Positions 7,579 to 14,144 of a stretch of 14,287 nucleotides of DNA are shown in pieces (within the stretch, counting starts at the first letter, position 1; every line of letters starts with the position of its first letter). The DNA is from JBCCRH01 sp039208045 (GTDB taxonomy: Bacteria > Bacteroidota > Bacteroidia > Chitinophagales > Saprospiraceae): positions 1-14,287 of the forward strand of contig JBCCRH010000115.1 in assembly GCA_039208045.1 (NCBI GenBank), written 5' to 3'. Both the position numbers and the translations under genes were made by a program. A model generated the notes under the pieces. The model was not told the origin of the DNA. It searched no databases and was given only the letters and a program-made list of their open reading frames with translations.

Positions 7579-7618
7579 CTTCTACCTAAGCGTGCTAACT
7601 TCGGTTTTCAGGTAGAAG
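7579..7618. repeat. 9-bp perfect inverted repeat at the start of the caspase relic
   Basis: CTTCTACCT (7579-7587) is mirrored exactly by AGGTAGAAG (7610-7618) around a 22-nt loop. It sits at the boundary where recognisable caspase-like coding sequence begins, so it may mark a recombination or insertion joint, or be chance. Confidence 0.35.
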
Positions 7619-7756
7619 TCGTCCCTAATCCTACCGTGGATGATATTGACAACAAGCTCAATGAGTACGAATGCAAATTTAACAGTGGGCAGTTTGCACA
7701 GGATGGGCAACTCTTTATTTTCTTTAGTGGACATGGCGTATCCAAAGGGAGCCAAA
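7582..7756 (+). pseudogene. Fragment of a caspase-like (peptidase C14) gene
   Basis: In the frame that includes the GTG at 7636, about 58 codons read as the middle of a bacterial caspase p20 domain. They run from Ala-Asn-Phe-Gly-Phe-Gln-Val-Glu-Val-Val-Pro-Asn-Pro-Thr, through Asp-Asn-Lys-Leu-Asn-Glu-Tyr, to Asp-Gly-Gln-Leu-Phe-Ile-Phe-Phe-Ser-Gly-His-Gly-Val. The Ser-Gly-His-Gly motif holds the catalytic His of the family. The N-terminal strands before it and everything after it, including the catalytic Cys region, are missing. The frame continues from about 7757 into GC-rich sequence that looks non-coding. No start codon with a plausible N-terminus precedes it, so this is a relic and not a working gene. 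Intact members are proteases often linked to programmed cell death or conflict systems. Confidence 0.7.
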
Positions 7757-7886
7757 TCGGGCTCAAACCGCGTCTTGCGCGGCGGCGGTTGAGACGGCCA
7801 TCCGCAGTACTGCCGCGCCGCCATTCGCTACTCCCTCATTCCGACGTTCCGCCTCAACGCTGTCGGTTTCCGTCTTGCCCGCTCTA
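7757..7886. repeat. GC-rich structured non-coding block
   Basis: This roughly 130-bp stretch is far richer in G+C than its surroundings and full of symmetric pieces. CCGCG (7768-7772) pairs with CGCGG (7778-7782). GTTGAGACGG (7788-7797) is mirrored by CCGCCTCAAC (7849-7858) with one mismatch. GCAGTACTGC (about 7804-7813) is a perfect palindrome. The 8-mer CGTCTTGC occurs twice, exactly 100 bp apart (7771 and 7871). The translated frame through it is Arg/Pro/Ser-rich and not protein-like. It directly abuts the caspase relic and probably represents a dispersed palindromic element of the host genome. Only one copy is in this window, so repeat status is inferred from structure. The remaining gap to 8005 shows no further feature I can support. 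Confidence 0.55.
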
Positions 7887-8005
7887 TGTAGTATGATTCC
7901 TAATTCATATCACCCACTCACTTGTTTAAAACTTGTTAAACTCCCTTACTTATACCTACAGCTAAGGTTCATTACTTAATTTGTTATCGTCATAAATCCA
8001 TACTA

Positions 8006-8908
8006 ATGAAGATAGCAATTCAATATTCGCTCCTGATGCTATTGCTGTTAGGCACGCAGTTTTCTTTTGCTCAGTACCAAATCGGCTTAGTTCCAAGGAC
8101 GAGCCCTGATCGAGCCGTTTATCAGAAAATAGGGCTCACGGAGGTACACATCAATTACGGTAGTCCTGCGGTAAAAGGTCGTACCATTTGGGGCGCGTTG
8201 GAGCCCTATAATGAGGTGTGGCGAGCTGGCGCCAATAATGCTACTACTGTAGAATTTAGTTCAGATGTGTTGATAGAAGGCAAGCATTTACCGAAAGGGA
8301 AATATGCCTTTTTTGTTATCCCCCGACAAGGCCAGAAATGGGTAGCTATCTTCAGCAAAAAGGCCAAGCAATGGGGCGCTTTTTCGTATGACCCTAAAGA
8401 GGATGCACTTCGGATTGAAGTCGCGCCAATCATTCGAGCAACACTCCAAGAGCAATTAAGCTACAGCATTGCCCAGACCAATTTTGACCAAGGGTCGATT
8501 ACACTTTCGTGGGAGAAAATAGACCTTCAGCTAAACTTTAAAACGAATGATCTGGAGCAGTTTATTCGTACCGTTGAAACACGCGCTGAACAAACAGATA
8601 CTACTATTCAATGGGTGGTCTACTTACAAGGCGCAGCGCACTTACTTGAGCGACAGGGTAGCCTGGACCTGGCACTTCGGTGGACTCAAAAGAGTAAAGC
8701 TTTATCACAAGTGGAAGGAGAATGGAATCCTCAATTTTATTCTAAAGCATACATCTTAGGCCATTTAGATTGGGTGCGGGCACAGCTTTATGCTGCAAAA
8801 GATGAATATAGTCGAGCATGGCCTTTGATAAAAGCACTGAAAAAGAGTATATTTTATGAACGAAAAAAAGAACTGATTGATCAAATAATAAACACTTGGC
8901 CTTCTTGA
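8006..8908 (+). CDS. Secreted DUF2911-domain protein
   Basis: This 300-residue protein has a clear N-terminal signal peptide (a Leu-rich core and a cleavage region after about Phe-Ala at 21-22). The DUF2911 domain that follows, about residues 30-175, is identified by Gly-Ser-Pro-Ala-Val-Lys-Gly-Arg-Thr-Ile-Trp-Gly, then Pro-Tyr-Asn-Glu-Val-Trp-Arg-Ala-Gly-Ala-Asn-Asn-Ala-Thr-Thr, then Leu-Pro-Lys-Gly-Lys-Tyr-Ala and Gln-Trp-Gly-Ala-Phe-Ser-Tyr-Asp. The last about 110 residues look helical and may form a TPR-like region. DUF2911 proteins are widespread in Bacteroidota, are exported, and have no established function. The gene stands alone on the + strand, convergent to the DUF4132 operon. The ATG at 8006 directly precedes the signal peptide. 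No clear terminator was found in 8909-8990. Confidence 0.88.
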   Translation: MKIAIQYSLLMLLLLGTQFSFAQYQIGLVPRTSPDRAVYQKIGLTEVHINYGSPAVKGRTIWGALEPYNEVWRAGANNATTVEFSSDVLIEGKHLPKGKYAFFVIPRQGQKWVAIFSKKAKQWGAFSYDPKEDALRIEVAPIIRATLQEQLSYSIAQTNFDQGSITLSWEKIDLQLNFKTNDLEQFIRTVETRAEQTDTTIQWVVYLQGAAHLLERQGSLDLALRWTQKSKALSQVEGEWNPQFYSKAYILGHLDWVRAQLYAAKDEYSRAWPLIKALKKSIFYERKKELIDQIINTWPS

Positions 8909-8990
8909 AGAATCATAAGCGTTAAGTTATGAGTAGTCTCGATGCCTATTCCTTAAGTAACAGCCAAAGAAAACTATAGTACAGCTTTCA

Positions 8991-9329
8991 TTATCCTAAT
9001 GAAGTATACGTACTTCTATCGTATAGCTTTTCTTTATACAACTCTAGGTACTTCTTAAAATGCTCACCTTCAATATTTTCATTGGTGATTAAGTCAACTT
9101 TGGTCTTTAGAATGGCTTGTAGAGCAATCCATAATTTTAAGAGGTGCTTAGCGTTGTCCTTTTTGGTAAATTTTGCGGTATCAAATTCTACCATCAGATC
9201 TATATCGCTTCTTCCTTTTTCAAATCTTCCATCTACAATAGAGCCAAAAGCATAGAGGCGAAGCACCTGATTCGCTTGGCAGGCTTTTTTGACCTGCTCT
9301 AACTTAGATTGGAGATACTCATCAATCAT
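8991..9329 (-). CDS. Minimal (MNT-type) nucleotidyltransferase
   Basis: This 112-residue protein has the core of the polymerase-beta-like nucleotidyltransferase fold: the Phe-Gly-Ser motif (Gly29-Ser30), the paired acidic residues Asp42 and Asp44 in Ser-Asp-Ile-Asp-Leu, and a third Asp79 in Lys-Val-Asp-Leu-Ile. All expected catalytic positions are therefore present. Such minimal enzymes are best known as MNT antitoxins that act on a HEPN partner, for example by adding AMP. No HEPN gene is next to it here. Instead, its ATG (9327-9329) overlaps the TGA of the upstream DUF4132 gene in an ATGA arrangement, which predicts translational coupling and a shared process. It is the last gene of the - strand operon. 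I infer that it modifies a product of this operon, but no target is visible in the sequence. Confidence 0.85.
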   Translation of the reverse strand: MIDEYLQSKLEQVKKACQANQVLRLYAFGSIVDGRFEKGRSDIDLMVEFDTAKFTKKDNAKHLLKLWIALQAILKTKVDLITNENIEGEHFKKYLELYKEKLYDRSTYTSLG

Positions 9330-11326
9330 TTTCTTTTGATTTGACTTAGAATGGTTCGATCTGTTATTTTTGAATCTTCTGCCAAGAGCAGTGCTTTGGA
9401 TATAATAACGGAAAGCATCAGATCGCCTTCAAAAGGAATAAAAATTTTCTTACGACTTTTTGTAAATCGATTAGCTACAATGCAAAGGTATTGATTATTA
9501 GGCTCCATTAGGATATTACCGCTTCCTATGTGAATTTTATAGTTCCGGAGAGTCCCTTTCACCCTCAGGTATTTTCCCTGAAACTCGCATTGTTCTGCAA
9601 TTTTCATCTTGGGAATAATATTTTTCAGGATTTCTGCCCTGGTTTTCGACTGTTCTGTTAGTTCGCTACTGGAATAGGAAACCCAATAGTTCATTGCTCT
9701 ATCGTCTCCTCTATCCTGCCACTCAGGGTTATTCCCGATGCTCGTTACACCAACAAACAGATCAACATCACGCATAACTTCCGAAAAGATGATGGCAGGG
9801 ACTTCAGAAAGCGGTAGTTGCTCTTTCTTTTTATAGAATCGAACTTGATCCGTTGCTACATGGGCAGAGCCGTACATTTTTGAGTACCCCCCCAAGTAAA
9901 TATCTCCTGCCCAATACTCCACTTTATAATCGCTTTCTGGAATGTTGTACGCTACTTTACCGCCATCAATAATTCCACTTGGAGACCATCCCCTAGCTTT
10001 ACATAATGCATAGACGTGGTCTTTGCTCAATATATGGCTGGCGTATCGATTGGAGTAGGTTGCCGTATTTAGCTCGGCATCTGTGATGATATAGATTTCC
10101 CGAAACGCCTGCTTGAAGGGCTGCAATACTTGATTTTCGAGCATATAATTTCTCCACTTCAAGATATAGTCTCGCTCAAAACCAATGGGATGCCAAAGCG
10201 AAACAGTTGTTCCGGCTAAGTCTCCAGTATAAGCATTCCCTTCTGCATCAATAAATCCTCCAGCTGAAGGCATTAGATTGATATTCAAGGAATCCTTCCT
10301 GAAATTCCAGATTAAATCCCTTGCTATTATTTTGATCAGGTTATGTTCTAAATAATGTTCTTTGAAACTAGCAAACGGGATCATTCTATTGAAGAGAAAA
10401 AATTCTTCAATTCGTTTCTTTTGTGAGCTGATCGAAACTTTAATTTCTTTTACCTTCTTTTTAAATCGCTTGATGTGATTTGGGAAGCTATCTTTCAGTA
10501 TTTGGGGGAGTGTCCTTTGTCTTTTTCCATCACTCCATTCATAATAAGTTAGTTGTTTTTTATGGTTATGGATGTCAGATACGCAGGCTATATCTTCAAT
10601 ACGGAAAGTATATGTTGAGTCATTACTGATGCCGAAATCTGGAATTACAGACTCTTCAATCTCTGCCTTCGTCTTCCCTGCTTTCTTTCCCACCTTTGTT
10701 ATTGCCTTATCAATTCGCTTAAGGATATTTTTATTCCTGGCTCTCGATTTTAGGTTAGTTAGCCTTGGTATGCTGAGCGCTTCTGGCAGTAAGCTATATA
10801 TATGAATTGCATCTTGTGATGAATTGGGACTTGCAAGGGCAAGTCTATCTACTAACTCAATAAGTCTCGAATCATTGATAATTACAGCAGAATGAAGAAA
10901 GCCTCTTAATATTCTTCCACCCAATGATTGGTAGAAATAATACTGAAAGCTATTTAGATAAGCATTCGTTACGAAAAAGCCCCCATTTATGCTATTCTCT
11001 CCGTATACTTTTATCACCCACTCAGGAATCTGCTTATCTTTGAAGCCTAGGTCTTGTTGTATCGACTCATAGGCCGCTACTACCCTAAGATAAGCGTATT
11101 GCTTGGATCCTTTCTTGCTCTTTGCAATACAATCACTTATCCACTTACTTCCTGTGGCAATAAATTCTTCTTCCCCGATTTTATGGATTAGTTCCTTTGT
11201 CTCAGGATACCAGGATCTTAGCGGCATTTTATTATGCCGATCCAATAAAATAAAATGGGTAAAGAGGTCTAGCCATTGCTCATTGACTAAGTAATCGGAG
11301 TTTAAAAACGTTAGTGTCTTTTCCAT
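9326..11326 (-). CDS. DUF4132 (MolR/YehI-like) protein, shorter paralogue
   Basis: This 666-residue protein shares long collinear blocks with the larger DUF4132 protein encoded upstream. They are Thr-Val-Ser-Leu-Trp-His-Pro (374-380), Gln-Pro-Phe-Lys-Gln-Ala-Phe-Arg-Glu (402-410), Thr-Ala-Thr-Tyr-Ser-Asn-Arg (421-427), Val-Pro-Ala-Ile-Ile-Phe-Ser-Glu (509-516) with Met-Arg-Asp-Val-Asp-Leu-Phe-Val-Gly after it, and Ser-Gly-Asn-Ile-Leu-Met-Glu-Pro-Asn (602-610). I recognise these as the DUF4132 family and its C-terminal extension, which includes E. coli YehI and MolR. Biochemical function is unknown. No signal peptide or membrane segment is seen, so it is probably cytosolic. The start ATG lies 18 nt after the stop of the Gly-Gly protein gene, and its stop overlaps the nucleotidyltransferase start. 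The N-terminal 230 residues are less like the paralogue and may give partner specificity. Confidence 0.8.
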   Translation of the reverse strand: MEKTLTFLNSDYLVNEQWLDLFTHFILLDRHNKMPLRSWYPETKELIHKIGEEEFIATGSKWISDCIAKSKKGSKQYAYLRVVAAYESIQQDLGFKDKQIPEWVIKVYGENSINGGFFVTNAYLNSFQYYFYQSLGGRILRGFLHSAVIINDSRLIELVDRLALASPNSSQDAIHIYSLLPEALSIPRLTNLKSRARNKNILKRIDKAITKVGKKAGKTKAEIEESVIPDFGISNDSTYTFRIEDIACVSDIHNHKKQLTYYEWSDGKRQRTLPQILKDSFPNHIKRFKKKVKEIKVSISSQKKRIEEFFLFNRMIPFASFKEHYLEHNLIKIIARDLIWNFRKDSLNINLMPSAGGFIDAEGNAYTGDLAGTTVSLWHPIGFERDYILKWRNYMLENQVLQPFKQAFREIYIITDAELNTATYSNRYASHILSKDHVYALCKARGWSPSGIIDGGKVAYNIPESDYKVEYWAGDIYLGGYSKMYGSAHVATDQVRFYKKKEQLPLSEVPAIIFSEVMRDVDLFVGVTSIGNNPEWQDRGDDRAMNYWVSYSSSELTEQSKTRAEILKNIIPKMKIAEQCEFQGKYLRVKGTLRNYKIHIGSGNILMEPNNQYLCIVANRFTKSRKKIFIPFEGDLMLSVIISKALLLAEDSKITDRTILSQIKRK

Positions 11327-11344
11327 CGAAATATATTTTACCTA

Positions 11345-11734
11345 TTACCCACCTACTAATGGAGTCAGCTTGATGAACTGCAACTCTAGGTCGTCGCGTA
11401 GCTCAATTTCTTGCTCTAGTGATTCGACCTGCTTGTTATTGATAATCAAGAAATAGCCATTTTTTGTAAAGGCTTCCAAGGCCAGATAGTATTGTTTCTC
11501 GGGATCGATCTTCCGCTTTTCTTTCATTTTATAGCCATTTAAAGTGACCTCTGCTGCTGTAGGCTGGACTAAACTTCGAAAGTACTCTGGCGAGTGCTGA
11601 TTGAACTGTTCTACTTCTTTATAAATCCGAAGCTTTATTAGTTCGCGTACGCTCGCCGTTTTTTTAGCGGCTACGATTTCAAAGGAGTTCTGCGTGGCTC
11701 CACCAATCGTGTCATCTTTAACCAGTAATTTCAT
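11345..11734 (-). CDS. Ubiquitin/MoaD-like beta-grasp small protein with C-terminal Gly-Gly
   Basis: This is a 129-residue protein. It opens with a predicted strand (Met-Lys-Leu-Leu-Val-Lys-Asp-Asp), a second strand and a helix beginning Ala-Ser-Val-Arg-Glu-Leu-Ile (27-33). After a conserved-looking insert (Leu-Val-Gln-Pro-Thr-Ala-Ala-Glu 55-62, Leu-Asn-Gly-Tyr 65-68), the chain ends in Gln-Val-Glu-Ser-Leu, Ile-Glu-Leu-Arg-Asp-Asp-Leu-Glu-Leu-Gln-Phe and Leu-Val-Gly-Gly. This final acidic turn, strand and bare Gly-Gly end resemble MoaD, ThiS and ubiquitin-like proteins. I know of no confirmed function for this group beside DUF4132 genes. The frame is open to an ATG at 11824, but that extension would translate the 13-bp inverted repeat; the ATG at 11734 starts a clean first strand and is preferred. 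It lies 18 nt before the shorter DUF4132 gene, in the same operon. The beta-grasp fold is inferred by eye. Confidence 0.7.
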   Translation of the reverse strand: MKLLVKDDTIGGATQNSFEIVAAKKTASVRELIKLRIYKEVEQFNQHSPEYFRSLVQPTAAEVTLNGYKMKEKRKIDPEKQYYLALEAFTKNGYFLIINNKQVESLEQEIELRDDLELQFIKLTPLVGG

Positions 11735-11900
11735 ATGCTTAAAATTTTTCTGCACAGCAAACGATGCAGAAAAATTTCTGCACATATGTAACCGCTGCGC
11801 TCTCGCACAATCTTTTTTAATCATACACTTGCGTGATATTATGATTAAATAAGATCATGCTCGTTTCATTTTTTCTTTTTTGTGGGTTTAAAATTTACCA
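11735..11900 (-). other. 166-bp intergenic region between the large DUF4132 gene and the Gly-Gly protein gene
   Basis: This is the only sizeable gap in the - strand operon, so an internal promoter is possible. Besides the 13-bp inverted repeat it holds an AT-rich part with atgat...atcat symmetry (about 11841-11858) and a long run of T with a single C on the + strand near 11868-11880 (A-rich on the coding strand). No clear terminator hairpin follows the stop of the large DUF4132 gene. No coding potential was seen apart from the unlikely 30-codon N-terminal extension of the small protein. Confidence 0.4.
11742..11777 (-). promoter_or_regulatory. 13-bp perfect inverted repeat just upstream of the Gly-Gly protein start
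   Basis: aaatttttctgca (11742-11754) is mirrored exactly by tgcagaaaaattt (11765-11777) with a 10-nt spacer. It ends 7 nt before the chosen ATG on the - strand. A further tgtgcagaaa unit directly beyond it (about 11775-11784) makes a second, direct-repeat half-site. This could be an operator for a dimeric regulator, or an mRNA hairpin close to the ribosome-binding region that tunes expression of the small protein relative to its neighbours. Its lack of a U-tract and its place inside an operon speak against a plain terminator. Confidence 0.5.
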
Positions 11901-14144
11901 TTAAGCTCTATCAGCAAGCAACCTTCCCCTATTGATTTGATTGAGAATCACTCGGTCTTCTATTTTATCATCTTCTGCCAGTAAAAAGGCTTTGCTAAGG
12001 ATGATGGAAAACGTGGCGTCGTCGTCGAAGGGGAGGAAAACGGGTGTGACACGTTTATTTTTCTTGCGATCGGGTACGATGCACAAATATTCGCCATTAG
12101 GCTCCATTAAGATATTGCCGCTGGCGAGGTGAATATTGTAGGTTCGTACCTTGCCTTTTACCCTCAAGTATTTCTTTGTCAGTTCACACTGCTCATTGAT
12201 TTTCAGCTTTGGAAGCATATTAGCCAAGACACTGCGTCTAATCTTGGCACTTTCTGATAAATCGGCAACAGAAAAACCTCTCCAATAATCCCTATGCTGC
12301 CGCTCCGACCAGCCCTCCTCAATGCCGATGGAACAAAGGCCGACAAATAAATCCACATCGCGCATGGCCTCTGAGAAAATGATGGCAGGAACGTTTGCTA
12401 TCTGCATGATTTCTTTGGTTCTAAGGTCTCTAAAATAGACCTTCCCCATGGCTGCCAGTTCAATATGATTATCTAGTTTCACCCCAGCTATGACGTTACA
12501 CTCAGGATACACTATAAAGGGATCTTCTTCAGAAAAGATGCTGGAGTATGTCCAAGCACGCTGTTTTGCTAACGCTACCAATTTGCCATGACGAATCACG
12601 TGATCTAGGAACCTATTGGAATAGGTGGCAGTAGTGATTTCAGCGCCAGTCACTAAGTAGACTTCTCGGAAGGCTTGCTTGAACGGCTGCTTAATCTCTC
12701 TTTCCAACATATAGTTTCTCCAGGCTTCCGTCACTTCTACGGCTGATTGGCAAGGGTGCCAAAGTGAAACGGTGGCAGTTGATACATCCCCAATGATTAT
12801 GCTCTGAGCATCTACCAGCTTCCCGTTCTCCCAAATTGCTAATATAGTATGATCGCCTGTATCGAATCGCCAAATCAGCTTTTGGACAATGAAACGCAGC
12901 AGCTCATGATGGAGCAGGTATTTCTCCCAATTGGCATAGCTCCAAGTCTTTTTTCTATGCCAAAAACCTTCTATTCTTTTCTTCTGTCCCATCAATTCGT
13001 TCTTGATGTCTCGTTGCTTTACTTTCCATAGTTTTAGCTCCTCAGGATAGTCCGACTTCACTTTAGCAGGAATACTTTTCTGAGATTTCCCATCTGGCTT
13101 GAGCCAGAGGAGTTGCACCTTATCCTCTCCTACTACTTCAATCATGGACTGGAAATTGCCAAAATCACGCTCCATTTTTCCACCCTGTAGCCCATAATCA
13201 TTGATGAAAAAATCTTCCACTTCATTAGGGTCTAGGCCTGTAAAGTGGATCGCTTTTCTTACGGAACTAGTTAGCACCTCTCGAAAGATTGCATATTTTG
13301 CTCTTGCCTTTAGATTGAGCAAAACGCCAAGCCCTTCTATGGTTTCGCTCTCATCTAATACTCGAAGAACAGTATCGCCCACTTTGCGTGAAATAGGGCC
13401 TACTTTCGGAATTTTTGTAAAACATTTTTCTGCCAGTTTTGATAGAATAGCGTATTGATTGGGTGCCTCTAAATAGTGCAGTATCCAAACGAATATTTGA
13501 AATGCTCTCGCCTTTTCGCCAAGGAACCAGCTACTGCGTTTCTTGCCCTCTTGATCCACTAGCTGATATAAGTCAAGCACGAATACCTCATACTTCATTG
13601 GGTCAATTTGCCGGATGGATTCTTGTAGCTCTGCATGAACCGACAGCTCATGCTGATTGAAGTAGTCGATTTTAGACAGTTGCTCTATGAGCTTATAGAA
13701 TGCTGTTTTTGAATCGATAAATGGTAGGTCGTGTGCTTGTAGCCATTTCCATTCTGCTTTTGTGGCGATTTTACTAGCCTGTAATGGATAGAGATTTTTC
13801 CTGTGTTCTTTTAGAGACACAAGGCTGTACTTGCGTTGGATAACAGCATTTATATTTCTAATTAGTTGAGCCTTATCGTTGAAAGCAGGTGCTTTACTTA
13901 GGTCTGTCAACTTGGCTCTCAGCCGTTCTGAAAGACTATGATGTTTTAGATAAAGTGTGACTAGATCAAACACACGGTAGAGTTCTAGCAATTTTTTACT
14001 AATATCCACTCTTTCGTAAGCAGGGAAACGCCGATGGTTAACTTTTACAAAATGGCTTTTCTCATAAAACTCCAAGAAGGGAATAATTTGATCGTCCGTC
14101 ATTCTCTTTACAGCAATGGGGGCACAGTATTGAAATAGTGTCAC
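11901..14144 (-). CDS. DUF4132 (MolR/YehI-like) protein, larger paralogue; 5' end unresolved
   Basis: The readable protein has 747 residues from a GTG at 14144. A helical N-terminal half (1-310) precedes the DUF4132 core, recognised by Thr-Val-Ser-Leu-Trp-His-Pro (458-464), Gln-Pro-Phe-Lys-Gln-Ala-Phe-Arg-Glu (486-494), Thr-Ala-Thr-Tyr-Ser-Asn-Arg (505-511) and Val-Pro-Ala-Ile-Ile-Phe-Ser-Glu (585-592). A C-terminal part follows with Tyr-Leu-Arg-Val-Lys-Gly (659-664) and Ser-Gly-Asn-Ile-Leu-Met-Glu-Pro-Asn (675-683). It is clearly paralogous to the shorter DUF4132 gene downstream, with the match displaced by about 84 residues because this one has a longer N-terminus. Family function is unknown. 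The chosen start is weak: the same frame stays open and protein-like for another 25 codons upstream to a TAA at 14220-14222, but has no start codon there. The true N-terminus may lie beyond the window or be lost to a frameshift. Confidence 0.75.
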   Translation of the reverse strand: MTLFQYCAPIAVKRMTDDQIIPFLEFYEKSHFVKVNHRRFPAYERVDISKKLLELYRVFDLVTLYLKHHSLSERLRAKLTDLSKAPAFNDKAQLIRNINAVIQRKYSLVSLKEHRKNLYPLQASKIATKAEWKWLQAHDLPFIDSKTAFYKLIEQLSKIDYFNQHELSVHAELQESIRQIDPMKYEVFVLDLYQLVDQEGKKRSSWFLGEKARAFQIFVWILHYLEAPNQYAILSKLAEKCFTKIPKVGPISRKVGDTVLRVLDESETIEGLGVLLNLKARAKYAIFREVLTSSVRKAIHFTGLDPNEVEDFFINDYGLQGGKMERDFGNFQSMIEVVGEDKVQLLWLKPDGKSQKSIPAKVKSDYPEELKLWKVKQRDIKNELMGQKKRIEGFWHRKKTWSYANWEKYLLHHELLRFIVQKLIWRFDTGDHTILAIWENGKLVDAQSIIIGDVSTATVSLWHPCQSAVEVTEAWRNYMLEREIKQPFKQAFREVYLVTGAEITTATYSNRFLDHVIRHGKLVALAKQRAWTYSSIFSEEDPFIVYPECNVIAGVKLDNHIELAAMGKVYFRDLRTKEIMQIANVPAIIFSEAMRDVDLFVGLCSIGIEEGWSERQHRDYWRGFSVADLSESAKIRRSVLANMLPKLKINEQCELTKKYLRVKGKVRTYNIHLASGNILMEPNGEYLCIVPDRKKNKRVTPVFLPFDDDATFSIILSKAFLLAEDDKIEDRVILNQINRGRLLADRA

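Noticed and set aside
7421..7615. 64-codon open frame across repeat copy B
   Set aside because: It is made of repeat sequence shared with non-coding copy A and has no protein-like features.
8991..9329. Classical HEPN-MNT toxin-antitoxin pair
   Set aside because: Only the nucleotidyltransferase half is present; the upstream coupled gene is a DUF4132 protein, not a small HEPN protein.
11735..11824. 30-codon N-terminal extension of the Gly-Gly protein
   Set aside because: It would translate the 13-bp inverted repeat and does not look like folded protein; the ATG at 11734 begins a clean beta strand.
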